From an uncultured Verrucomicrobiota bacterium (GTDB lineage Bacteria; Verrucomicrobiota; Verrucomicrobiia; Limisphaerales; UBA1096): DNA of 14,112 nucleotides. Shown one piece after another: positions 1 through 7,115 of this stretch. Both the position numbers and the translations under genes were made by a program. The notes beneath the pieces were generated by a model that had not been told where the DNA came from, ran no database searches, and saw nothing but the letters and a program-made list of their open reading frames with translations. The stretch is taken from positions 1-14,112 of the forward strand of contig CAJWPV010000005.1 of NCBI GenBank assembly GCA_913045395.1, in the 5' to 3' direction. The number at the start of each line of letters is the position of its first letter. Position 1 is the first letter of the stretch.

Positions 1-910
1 GCGAGACGAACACCGTGTCGGCGTCGCCGGTCTTGTACTCGTGCAGCAGCCCGTAACGACGGCCGGTGAGTTGCGCGAACTCCTCGCTGCACTGCTCGAT
101 GAAGCCAAGGATCGGCTCGTTGAAATTGTTGCGCCGGGCCACCACGCCGTTCATGTGGTGCTCCTGGTTTTGCACCGGGCCAATTAGCACCGGGTTTTTC
201 AAATCCATCATCGCCGGCACCCGCCGCCGGGTTGGCCCGAACAATTCACGCTGCGCCTCGGTGGGGCAGTCGACCGTGTCGTCCGGCGCGCCGAGATACT
301 CGCGCAGCAACTGGGATTCCGGGGAGCGATAGGTCCGCTCCGAGTGGGTGGTGAGCATGCCGTCCTGGATGTTCATGCCCGGGTTGAGCGCCAGCTCGTT
401 GACCTTTCGCAGGATGATCGCCGCGTCCGCCGCGTGCTGGGCGTCGCGAGCCATCATCATCGTCCATCCAGTATCGAGAGCGCCGTAGAAATCGTCGTGA
501 CCGCAATGCACATTGAGCGCCTGTTTGGTCAGTGCTCGGGCACCAACTTCTAGCACCATAGTGGAGAGCTTGCCCGGTGCGTGGTAGTACTGCTCCATCG
601 CGTAGGCGATGCCCTGCCCGGAGGTGAAGTTGACCGCGCGCTTGCCGGTCACGGCGAAGGCCGTGGCACCGCCTTGGGCGGCGTGTTCGCCTTCGCACTC
701 GATCGCGATCTTTGAGTTGCCCCAGACATCCAGTTCGCCCATCGCGAAGGCTTCCTGATACAGTTCACCGCCCTCTGTGGACGGGGTGATGGGATAAAAA
801 ATTCCGCCCTCGGTGATTCGCGCCTCTACGCACTTTGCCACCAAATAATTGCCGTTGACGGTGACGGGAATGCCGGGATATCTCGGTTTCGAATCTGACT
901 GGTTGGACAT
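1..910 (-). CDS. Pyruvate:ferredoxin/flavodoxin oxidoreductase-type 2-oxoacid oxidoreductase, N-terminal part (cut by left edge)
   Basis: The minus-strand frame is open from ATG at 910-908 to the left edge, giving 303 residues of a longer protein. Residues 39-45 read YPITPST, the hallmark of the pyrimidine-binding domain of the POR/NifJ family (thiamine-diphosphate and Fe-S enzymes that oxidise pyruvate or another 2-oxoacid to acyl-CoA, passing electrons to ferredoxin or flavodoxin). The family's ECEGEHAAQGGA, FTSGQG and a variant of the GDHSD segment (here CGHDDFYGALDTGW) follow in order. Proteins with this start in one chain are usually about 1,200 residues, so the CoA, Fe-S and TPP domains would lie beyond the edge. 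The 2-oxoacid substrate cannot be read from this part. There is no close Shine-Dalgarno: a GGAGG lies about 20 bases upstream, and the start was chosen because family similarity begins within 20 residues. This gene holds no TTGGCCAA copy. Confidence 0.85.
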   Translation of the reverse strand, partial: MSNQSDSKPRYPGIPVTVNGNYLVAKCVEARITEGGIFYPITPSTEGGELYQEAFAMGELDVWGNSKIAIECEGEHAAQGGATAFAVTGKRAVNFTSGQGIAYAMEQYYHAPGKLSTMVLEVGARALTKQALNVHCGHDDFYGALDTGWTMMMARDAQHAADAAIILRKVNELALNPGMNIQDGMLTTHSERTYRSPESQLLREYLGAPDDTVDCPTEAQRELFGPTRRRVPAMMDLKNPVLIGPVQNQEHHMNGVVARRNNFNEPILGFIEQCSEEFAQLTGRRYGLLHEYKTGDADTVFVS

Positions 911-1221
911 GTTTATTATCTAAATGAGTTCCTCCATCTGAGGCGTTGTCTGAAGGAAGATCGGGAAACAAGACACAACCGCCGAGTTATGTCCTGTCCT
1001 AGCTTAAGAGCCGCGATTTGGCGACAACGCACCCAAACAGAAACCTTAACGTCCCGGCTATCACCAAGCAATCAATTTTAGGGGACCTCATCATAAGCTG
1101 AAACATTCCTCATTATAAGTAAAGCTTATCCATGAAGCACTTTGATGGGCTTAAAAAACAGCGTTTCAAACTGTTTTCCCCGATACACCGCTTTTGGGCG
1201 CTGCCTCTGCTGGAAACGTCG
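911..1221. other. Gene-free stretch between the oxidoreductase and the epimerase
   Basis: This 311-base stretch is clearly more A/T-rich than its surroundings. It must carry the minus-strand promoter of the 2-oxoacid oxidoreductase and the transcript end of the epimerase. I saw no convincing small gene, tRNA or riboswitch. A 7-base inverted repeat (ATAAGCT at 1093-1099, AGCTTAT at 1123-1129) with a 23-base spacer lies here but is too weak to interpret. On the minus strand a TAGATAAT stretch (922-915) lies 4 bases before the oxidoreductase ATG and could be a -10 element. Confidence 0.6.
1153..1177 (-). terminator. Possible intrinsic terminator of the epimerase gene
   Basis: Read on the minus strand, AAAACAG (1177-1171) and CTGTTTT (1161-1155) form a 7-bp stem around a 9-base loop, with the T-run continuing to 1153. 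It sits 45 bases past the epimerase stop codon. The stem is A/T-rich and weak, so this is a plausible but unproven Rho-independent terminator. Confidence 0.35.
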
Positions 1222-2202
1222 TCAGGCTAGGTCGGCGGTACTGCGGACAATCTCGTCAAGCGGAGTCGCCGGTCGGAAGCCGGTGAACGCTTCGAGTTTA
1301 TCAACGACTGGTTTGCGGCGTTGCATGTCCTCAAAGCCACTGTCGTACGCTTCAGCGTACGGCACGAGTTCGATTTTGGAGGTTGACATTGTCAACTCGA
1401 TCACCCGCTTGGCCAAGTTGAGGATGCTCACCTCCTCGGTACCGCCGATGTTGAACACTCCCCCCGGCGCGCGGTCGCACTTGGCCAAGTGCAGCAGTGC
1501 CTCGACCGTGTCGCTGACATGGCAGAAACAGCGCGACTGCTGGCCGTCACCGAAGACGCGTAGCGGCTCTCCCGCCTTGGCCGCCTCGACGAAGCGAGGC
1601 AGCACCATGCCATACCGCCCGGTTTGGCGCGGGCCGACGGTGTTGAAAATACGCGCCACCGTGACCGGCAACTGGCGTTCGGCGTGGAAGGCGAGCGCGA
1701 GAAATTCGTCCATCAACTTCGAGCAGGCGTAGCTCCAGCGGCCCAGCGTTGGTGGGCCGATGAGCAGGTCGTCGGTTTCCGAAAACCCCTCCCGCGAGCT
1801 TTTGCCGTACACCTCGGAGCTGGACGGCAACAGCAGTGGAGTGCAGTTGGGCGCGGCGGCCTCGAGCATGATCTCGGTGGACTTGAGGTTGGTCTCGATG
1901 GTGCGGATCGGCGACTGCACGACGAGGTCCACCCCGACCACGGCTGCGAGGTGAAACACGTAACCCGAGTCGGCGACGATCGAGTCAAGCGACTCGCATC
2001 CGGTGACCGTGGTTTCAATCACCGTGAGGTTGGGATCGTCGGCGACGGAGGCCAGGTTTTCTCGTGAGCCGGTGGAGAAGTCGTCGATCACGACGACCCG
2101 TTCGCCCTGGCCAAGCAGCCGCTCGGCAAGGTGCGACCCGATGAAACCGGCGCCGCCGGTGATGAGGGTGTGTGGTGCGTCGGGCACGCCGCTTGGTGTC
2201 AT
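1222..2202 (-). CDS. NAD-dependent sugar-nucleotide epimerase/dehydratase (extended SDR)
   Basis: The protein has 326 residues, a full length for the family. The NAD-binding GGAGFIG lies at residues 16-22, a serine cluster at 127-129, and the catalytic Y-x3-K is Tyr158/Lys162 in SYACSK. The segment RIFNTVGPRQTGRYGMVLPRF and the CFCHVSD stretch are typical of the UDP-glucose 4-epimerase / UDP-glucuronate decarboxylase / dTDP-glucose 4,6-dehydratase branch. The likely role is making a nucleotide sugar for surface polysaccharide in the cytoplasm; the exact reaction cannot be fixed from sequence. It is transcribed divergently from the menaquinone block, sharing a 104-base intergenic region. ATG 2202-2200 has no evident Shine-Dalgarno but places the Rossmann glycine motif at the expected distance. 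It carries two CTTGGCCAAG copies (1408-1417, 1480-1489), both read as Leu-Ala-Lys. Confidence 0.88.
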   Translation of the reverse strand: MTPSGVPDAPHTLITGGAGFIGSHLAERLLGQGERVVVIDDFSTGSRENLASVADDPNLTVIETTVTGCESLDSIVADSGYVFHLAAVVGVDLVVQSPIRTIETNLKSTEIMLEAAAPNCTPLLLPSSSEVYGKSSREGFSETDDLLIGPPTLGRWSYACSKLMDEFLALAFHAERQLPVTVARIFNTVGPRQTGRYGMVLPRFVEAAKAGEPLRVFGDGQQSRCFCHVSDTVEALLHLAKCDRAPGGVFNIGGTEEVSILNLAKRVIELTMSTSKIELVPYAEAYDSGFEDMQRRKPVVDKLEAFTGFRPATPLDEIVRSTADLA

Positions 2203-2306
2203 CCAGAGACGCGACTGTCAAGCGACGCGAGCCATGTTGTCTCGACAAGGCGGCTTGGCCTGTCGCATTGTTGACGCGCCCTGATGGGGGGTGCTTTTCC
2301 GTCGAA

Positions 2307-2861
2307 GTGATAATTCTTGTCGCTATAACAGGAGCCAGCGGGATGATTTATGCCCAGCGCCTGCTGGACCGACTGGGGGCGTCCGGGCACGAGACACACG
2401 TCGTGCTCAGCGCCTATGCGCAAACGGTGATCCGGGAGGAGTTGCCGGACGGCCTGCGCCTGGTCAAGGGCATCGAGTCGCACGGGCTCAAGAGCATGAA
2501 CGCGCCGTTCGCCAGCGGCTCGAACGCCCCCGACGCAATGGTCGTCGTCCCGTGCACGATGGGCACGATGGGCCGCATCGCGCACGGCTATGCAGACAAC
2601 GTACTGTTGCGCGCCGCCGATGTTGCGATGAAGGAAAACCGGAAATTGATCCTCGTGCCACGCGAGACCCCACTGAACTTGGTGCACCTCAAAAATATGG
2701 AGCTGTTACTGCAAGCCGGTGCGACGATTTTGCCGGCGAACCCGCACTACTACTTTAATCCTCAGACGATCGGGGAGGTTGCCGACACGGTGGTGGCGCG
2801 GGTGCTCGATCACTTGGGCGTGGAGAACGAGGCCTCGCCGCGCTGGCAGGAGGAGGAATGA
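2307..2861 (+). CDS. ubiX: UbiX-family flavin prenyltransferase
   Basis: This flavoprotein family joins a dimethylallyl group to FMN to make prenyl-FMN, the cofactor of UbiD-type decarboxylases. The frame is open further upstream, but I start at GTG 2307: this gives 184 residues and the family's beginning (ITGASG at residues 7-12, where FMN binds). Other matching segments are PCTMGTM at 82-88 (many homologues have Ser where this has Thr84), IAHGYADN at 91-98 and the phosphate-binding RETPL at 119-123. Its stop overlaps the mqnP start in ATGA, and the next genes are futalosine-pathway genes. It therefore probably serves the UbiD-like decarboxylase of menaquinone synthesis, which is not in this window. 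No strong Shine-Dalgarno precedes the GTG; a G-rich run lies about 15 bases upstream. Confidence 0.9.
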   Translation: MIILVAITGASGMIYAQRLLDRLGASGHETHVVLSAYAQTVIREELPDGLRLVKGIESHGLKSMNAPFASGSNAPDAMVVVPCTMGTMGRIAHGYADNVLLRAADVAMKENRKLILVPRETPLNLVHLKNMELLLQAGATILPANPHYYFNPQTIGEVADTVVARVLDHLGVENEASPRWQEEE

Positions 2862-3877
2862 ACGAAACCGAGTTGGTCGACGCACCTAAGCCGAAGCGCC
2901 GCGGCCCACTTGGCCTACTTCTCAAGTGGGGCGGGTTTGTGAAATTCTCTCACACCCTTTTCGCGATGCCGTTTGCCCTGGCCTCGATGATGGTCGCCTC
3001 GAGTGAGCACTACCGGTACTTGGAGGACGTAAAAGCTGAGTTGCCGGCGATGGCGGTGAAGTTCGGTTTCCCCGGCGTGAAACTGGTTGTGCTGATTGTC
3101 GTCTGCATGGTCTGCGCTCGGACGTGTGCGATGGCGTTCAACCGCATTGTCGATCGCAAGTTCGACGCGGAAAATCCGCGCACCGCCAACCGCCATCTGC
3201 CGGCCGGCGAGATCAGTTTGTTTAGCGCGTGGTCGCTCTGCATTTTTAGCGGTGCGGGTTTTATCGTCGCGGCGGGGTTCATCAACACCGCCTGCCTGGT
3301 ACTTGGCCCTGTGGCGCTGTTTTTCATCTGCTTTTATTCGTTGACCAAGCGGTTTACAGACTACACGCACGTGTGGCTCGGCGTTTCGCTGGCGCTGGCG
3401 CCGATCGGCGCGTGGATCGCGGTGAAGGGCGGCACGATGGCTGAGTTGTTCCATCCGTTGCCGCTTGGCCAAAGCCTGCTGCCGCCACTGTTGCTCGGCA
3501 TCGCTGTGGTGTTTTGGCTGATCGGCTTTGATATCATCTACTCGATGCAGGATTTCGAGTTCGATCGGAAACAGGGCCTACGGTCCCTGGTCACCGCCTG
3601 GGGGCCGGAGAGTGCGCTGACGGCGGCATTCCTGTCGCACATGATCATGCTCGGGCTTCTGTTGATTTACGGCATTACGCTCAAGATGCGGGTCGCTTTC
3701 ATCATCGGTTGGCTGATTATCTTGTTCTGCCTTGCGTTCGAGCACTGGATCGCCCGCAGGCGTAGTTTGAAATGGATCAACACGGCATTCTTCAGGCTGA
3801 ATGCCGTGATCAGCGCGGTCTTTTTCTTCGTCGTGGCCACTGAGATTGTGTTCCCATTTTTCCGCCGAATCCAGTGA
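2858..3877 (+). CDS. mqnP: UbiA-family prenyltransferase of menaquinone synthesis (MqnP-like)
   Basis: This 339-residue integral membrane protein has several hydrophobic helices. Both Asp-rich motifs that bind Mg-prenyl diphosphate are present: NRIVDRKFD at residues 95-103 and D-x6-D-x3-D at Asp225, Asp232 and Asp236. The family transfers a polyprenyl chain to an aromatic acid; next to mqnE and mqnA the acceptor is probably the dihydroxynaphthoate of the futalosine pathway rather than 4-hydroxybenzoate. That substrate is inferred from context. The ATG overlaps the ubiX stop (ATGA, 4 bases) and is preceded by AGGAGG at 2848-2853, one of the few good ribosome binding sites here. Its own stop overlaps the mqnE GTG. 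One TTGGCCAA copy lies at 3465-3472, read as Leu-Gly-Gln. Confidence 0.87.
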   Translation: MNETELVDAPKPKRRGPLGLLLKWGGFVKFSHTLFAMPFALASMMVASSEHYRYLEDVKAELPAMAVKFGFPGVKLVVLIVVCMVCARTCAMAFNRIVDRKFDAENPRTANRHLPAGEISLFSAWSLCIFSGAGFIVAAGFINTACLVLGPVALFFICFYSLTKRFTDYTHVWLGVSLALAPIGAWIAVKGGTMAELFHPLPLGQSLLPPLLLGIAVVFWLIGFDIIYSMQDFEFDRKQGLRSLVTAWGPESALTAAFLSHMIMLGLLLIYGITLKMRVAFIIGWLIILFCLAFEHWIARRRSLKWINTAFFRLNAVISAVFFFVVATEIVFPFFRRIQ

Positions 3878-4992
3878 GCTTTCTTATTCCAGACGAGCTG
3901 CAGGATATCCGCGAAAAAACTGCGCTTGGCCAACGGCTCGACGAGGCCGAGGCCCTAAGTTTGTTCGAGTGCGGCGACCTAAATGTGCTTGGCCAACTGG
4001 CCGACGAGGCCAACTTCCGCAAAAACAATGACCGCGCCAGCTACATTCTCAACCGTTATTTCAACTACTCGAACTACTGCATCCTGAGTTGCCAGTTCTG
4101 CGCCTTCTCCCGCAAGAAACGCGACAGCGACGGCTTTGAGCTGGCGGTCACCGACATGGTGCAAAAGGCGAAGGAGGCACTGTCGATCGGTATCACCGAG
4201 TTGCACATCGTCGGGGGACTGCACCCGTCGCTGCCGTTCAGCCACTACACGGAAATGATCCGTGAGTTAAAGGCGGTTGACGATCGGCTCCAGCTCAAGT
4301 GTTTCACCGCAATCGAGATTTTGCACCTGGCATGGATCGCCAAAAAACCGGTACCGGAGGTGCTTGGGGAATTCAAGTCGCTTGGCCTCGACTCACTGAC
4401 CGGTGGCGGCGCGGAGATTTTTCAACAGGAGGTGCGAGACCGGATTGCCCGTGGCAAGGAGACGGCTGAAGAGTATCTCGACGTTCACCGCACCTGGCAC
4501 AAGCTAGGCGGCCGCAGCACCTGCACGATGCTATTCGGACACCTTGAGACGCTCGGGGATCGTGTCGAGCACATGCGGCAACTTCGCGGGTTGCAGGACG
4601 AGACTGGCGGCTTCACCGGCTTCATTCCGCTGCCGTATCAGTCAGATAATAATGAGATTCCGGTTGAGCACCCGCCGACCGGTTTCGACATGCTGCGCAC
4701 GCTTGCCGTCGCGCGGCTCTACCTCGACAACTTCGATCACATCACCGCGTACTGGGTCGGCATGGGGATGAAGCTCGCACAGGTAGCACTGAACTACGGC
4801 GCCGATGATTTACACGGCACGATTCTCGAGGAGAAGATTTTTCACATGGCCGGCGCCGAAACGCCGCAACTGCAGACGGAAACCGAGATGATTCATGCCA
4901 TTCGCGAGGCCGGCCGGGTGCCGGTGCAGCGTGATACGTTTTACGAGCCGATCCGCGAATGGGCCGGGGAGGAGGTCTTGGCCAGGGCCTGA
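3874..4992 (+). CDS. mqnE: Aminofutalosine synthase MqnE (radical SAM)
   Basis: MqnE joins 3-(1-carboxyvinyloxy)benzoate with the adenosyl part of S-adenosylmethionine to give 6-amino-6-deoxyfutalosine, the second step of the futalosine menaquinone route. The protein has 372 residues. The radical-SAM cluster motif C-x3-C-x2-C is Cys69, Cys73 and Cys76. The segment ELHIVGGLHP at 109-118 separates MqnE from its paralogue MqnC, which has a different segment there. The conserved TGGGAEIF stretch follows. The start is GTG 3874, overlapping the mqnP stop in GTGA, with no Shine-Dalgarno, so translational coupling is likely. Two TTGGCCAA copies (3926-3933, 3989-3996) lie 63 bases apart near the 5' end, both read as Leu-Gly-Gln. 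Confidence 0.93.
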   Translation: MSFLIPDELQDIREKTALGQRLDEAEALSLFECGDLNVLGQLADEANFRKNNDRASYILNRYFNYSNYCILSCQFCAFSRKKRDSDGFELAVTDMVQKAKEALSIGITELHIVGGLHPSLPFSHYTEMIRELKAVDDRLQLKCFTAIEILHLAWIAKKPVPEVLGEFKSLGLDSLTGGGAEIFQQEVRDRIARGKETAEEYLDVHRTWHKLGGRSTCTMLFGHLETLGDRVEHMRQLRGLQDETGGFTGFIPLPYQSDNNEIPVEHPPTGFDMLRTLAVARLYLDNFDHITAYWVGMGMKLAQVALNYGADDLHGTILEEKIFHMAGAETPQLQTETEMIHAIREAGRVPVQRDTFYEPIREWAGEEVLARA

Positions 4993-4995
4993 GCA

Positions 4996-5769
4996 ATGGG
5001 GGAATTGACGGCCAAGCGCATTGGCTCCGTGCCTTATCTCAACTCTGTGCCGCTCACCTGTGGCATCGAGGCCAAGACTGAGTTTTTAACACCAAGCCGC
5101 TTGGCCAAGCGCTTGCGCTCCGGCGAACTCGTCGCCGGCTTGGTCAGCATCACTGAGGTGTTGTTCAATGACCTGTACGACGTTCTCGACGGCGTTGCAG
5201 TGGCGTCTGACGGGCCGGTGAAGAGTGTTTTTGTCGCGCACAAAAAACCGATCGAGCAGGTTGAGGTTATTCACTGCGACACGGCGTCACTCTCCAGTGT
5301 CAACCTGCTCAAGGTGACCTTGGCCAAGCGCGGGCTCTCGCCCCGGCTCGAGTCGTTCGGCGACTACAATCACGCCGCTGATTTGGATGCGGTACTGCTC
5401 ATAGGGAACCCCGGCATCGAGTTTTTGAGGTTGCCGCATGAGCACCAAATCCTCGACCTTGGCCAAGCGTGGCGTGAGGATACCGGCTTGCCGTTCGTCT
5501 TCGCCGTGTGGGCCATCCGCCGCGATCAGCACCTGCCCGGCCTTGGTCAAGCGTTGCTGCAAGCCAAGCAGGACGGCTTGGCCAAGCTAGACGAAATCAT
5601 CGCCACGTACCCGGAGTTCGACGCCGGGCTGCGCTTCGCCTATCTCCGCGAGCACATCCATTACGACCTGGGCGACCGCGAAAAACAGGGCATCGCCCAC
5701 TTCGTCGAACGCCTCCGAGCCGTCACCGACGAGACCGTGTACGAGCCGAAATACATCGCCGGGTTTTAG
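4996..5769 (+). CDS. mqnA: Chorismate dehydratase MqnA
   Basis: MqnA converts chorismate to 3-(1-carboxyvinyloxy)benzoate, the first committed step of the futalosine menaquinone pathway, and supplies the substrate of MqnE encoded just upstream. The protein has 257 residues and the periplasmic-binding-protein-like fold family's opening (RIGSVPYLNSVPLTCGIE, residues 8-25), plus the later DLGQAW and TGLPFVFAVW stretch. ATG 4996 follows the mqnE stop by 3 bases. This gene has the highest density of the window's palindrome: four TTGGCCAA copies in 774 bases (5101, 5320, 5459 and 5578). One of them encodes the family's conserved Asp-Leu-Gly and puts Gln at the next position. Confidence 0.93.
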   Translation: MGELTAKRIGSVPYLNSVPLTCGIEAKTEFLTPSRLAKRLRSGELVAGLVSITEVLFNDLYDVLDGVAVASDGPVKSVFVAHKKPIEQVEVIHCDTASLSSVNLLKVTLAKRGLSPRLESFGDYNHAADLDAVLLIGNPGIEFLRLPHEHQILDLGQAWREDTGLPFVFAVWAIRRDQHLPGLGQALLQAKQDGLAKLDEIIATYPEFDAGLRFAYLREHIHYDLGDREKQGIAHFVERLRAVTDETVYEPKYIAGF

Positions 5770-5794
5770 GTGGCTCACCGGCGGCTTGGTTTGC

Positions 5795-5800
5795 TACCGT
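5795..5800 (+). promoter_or_regulatory. Possible -10 element before the flippase gene
   Basis: TACCGT within TTTGCTACCGTC lies 11 bases before ATG 5812. It resembles the GCTAACGTC element before the DUF151 gene and GCTAACTTC before 8730. No clear -35 hexamer is visible. It supports choosing ATG 5812 and a nearly leaderless transcript, but this is inference from similarity only. Confidence 0.25.
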
Positions 5801-5811
5801 CGCACGCAGCG

Positions 5812-7113
5812 ATGGAACCAACCCGCCAAGGCGCCCCAGTAAACGATCTGTTCAAGGCCAAGCTGTTTCGCGACTTCTCCGGCACGATGCTGTGGCAGGT
5901 GCTGGGCAAATTGTTCCAGGTCGTCGGCATGGTGTACGCCACGCGCTGTCTAGGCCCGGACAACATCGGCGTGTCGCGTACGATCATCACGCTGGCGATG
6001 ACGCTGCAGTTGTTCCTCGCATTTGGGCTGGATGCCGTCGCGGTGCGGCACGTTGCCAAGGGCACGGCCAAGGCGGGTGAGATTGCCCCGGCGATTTTCA
6101 CGTTCCGGCTCGTGTTGGGCCTCGTCGCCGCCGTGTTGTGGGCGGCGGCTGTTTGGCTGAGCCCGCTCGAGGGGCTGGAGCGCTGGACATGGCTGGCCGG
6201 TGCGCTGTTCCTGCTAGTGCTCAGTCTCGACTACAGTTGGCTGTTTCAAGCGACGGAACAAATGCCGCGCGCGTCGCGGTTCCAATTGCTCTCGTCGGTC
6301 GCGGCGAGTCTGTGGTTCATCCTGTTTTTCGAGAAAGGCCAGGCGCTTGGCAGCGACTTGTTTGTGCTGCTCGGGGCGAATGCGCTGGTGGTCGGTTTCG
6401 TGTGGTGGCGGATGTCACAAGAACTGGGCTTTCGTTGCCTGAGCCTCAAGCGCTTGGCCAAGGCCGGTGCGCTGTTCCGCGAGGCGTGGCTGATTTGGGC
6501 GTTCAACTTGAGTTACTTTTTGCTGGCGAACATGGCGCTGCCAATGAGCTTCTTTCTACTCGGCAAAACCGACGGCGGCCTGTTTGTTTCGGCGCAGCAA
6601 CTGGTGGTCGCGCTGCAAATGTTCCTGCATTACTTCGGCATCATCATGGCGCCGCGACTGGTGGTGTGGAGGCAGGCCGACGTGGACTTGTTCCGGCGAC
6701 GCGTGCTGCTGCTGGCCGGGGGCGCGGCGGCGGCGGGGCTGCTGTTTTCCGGAGGGTTGTGGCTGATCGTCGGGTGGTTATACCCGCTGATTTACGGCGT
6801 GGCGTTTACGGCGGACGAACCTTTGGCCGGACAGACGTCGGGATTGTTGCCGGTGCTGGTGCTCGGCAAGTTTTTTGCGGTCGGCACGGCGATGTTCACC
6901 TGGGCGCTGTGGGCGGAGCATCGCGATCGGCTGCCGGTGCTGTGCTGCCTGCCGTGCTGCCTGATTTCCGGCGCGCTCTACTTTTGGCTGCTGCCGATTC
7001 ACGGCAACACCGCCGCCGCTTGGCTGACGCTCGGCTCAGAGTCGGCGCTGATGCTGTTCTCGGCCTTGGCGTTCATCTGGGCGGCGCGGCAGTCGCGGCT
7101 CAAGTTGGCCTAA
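5812..7113 (+). CDS. Oligosaccharide flippase-like polytopic membrane protein
   Basis: This protein of 433 residues has many hydrophobic segments, about a dozen, in the arrangement of the MOP/PST superfamily (Wzx-like lipid-linked oligosaccharide flippases). The N-terminal stretch LFKAKLFRDFSGTMLWQVLG, then a helix and YATRCLGPDNIGVSR, matches the usual opening, where a first helix is followed by R-x-LGP-x-x-xG. It probably moves a lipid-linked glycan across the inner membrane, and the sugar-nucleotide epimerase nearby would fit, although it is on the other strand. The frame is open from GTG 5770, right after the mqnA stop. I prefer ATG 5812 because the extra 14 residues look like translated spacer and a -10-like element lies just upstream. 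The cargo is unknown. It holds one CTTGGCCAAG (6453-6462) and ends 2 bases from the end of the convergent ankyrin gene, with no visible terminator between. Confidence 0.8.
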   Translation: MEPTRQGAPVNDLFKAKLFRDFSGTMLWQVLGKLFQVVGMVYATRCLGPDNIGVSRTIITLAMTLQLFLAFGLDAVAVRHVAKGTAKAGEIAPAIFTFRLVLGLVAAVLWAAAVWLSPLEGLERWTWLAGALFLLVLSLDYSWLFQATEQMPRASRFQLLSSVAASLWFILFFEKGQALGSDLFVLLGANALVVGFVWWRMSQELGFRCLSLKRLAKAGALFREAWLIWAFNLSYFLLANMALPMSFFLLGKTDGGLFVSAQQLVVALQMFLHYFGIIMAPRLVVWRQADVDLFRRRVLLLAGGAAAAGLLFSGGLWLIVGWLYPLIYGVAFTADEPLAGQTSGLLPVLVLGKFFAVGTAMFTWALWAEHRDRLPVLCCLPCCLISGALYFWLLPIHGNTAAAWLTLGSESALMLFSALAFIWAARQSRLKLA

Positions 7114-7115
7114 AA

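Noticed and set aside
1..1407. Absence of TTGGCCAA from the first 1.4 kb as a sign that the oxidoreductase gene is recently acquired
   Set aside because: At the window's average density about two copies would be expected, so none is not a significant gap, and the gene is only partly visible.
1142..1732. Long plus-strand frame of 196 codons opposite the epimerase
   Set aside because: The epimerase frame on the minus strand has full-length family motifs; this is its antisense shadow in GC-rich DNA.
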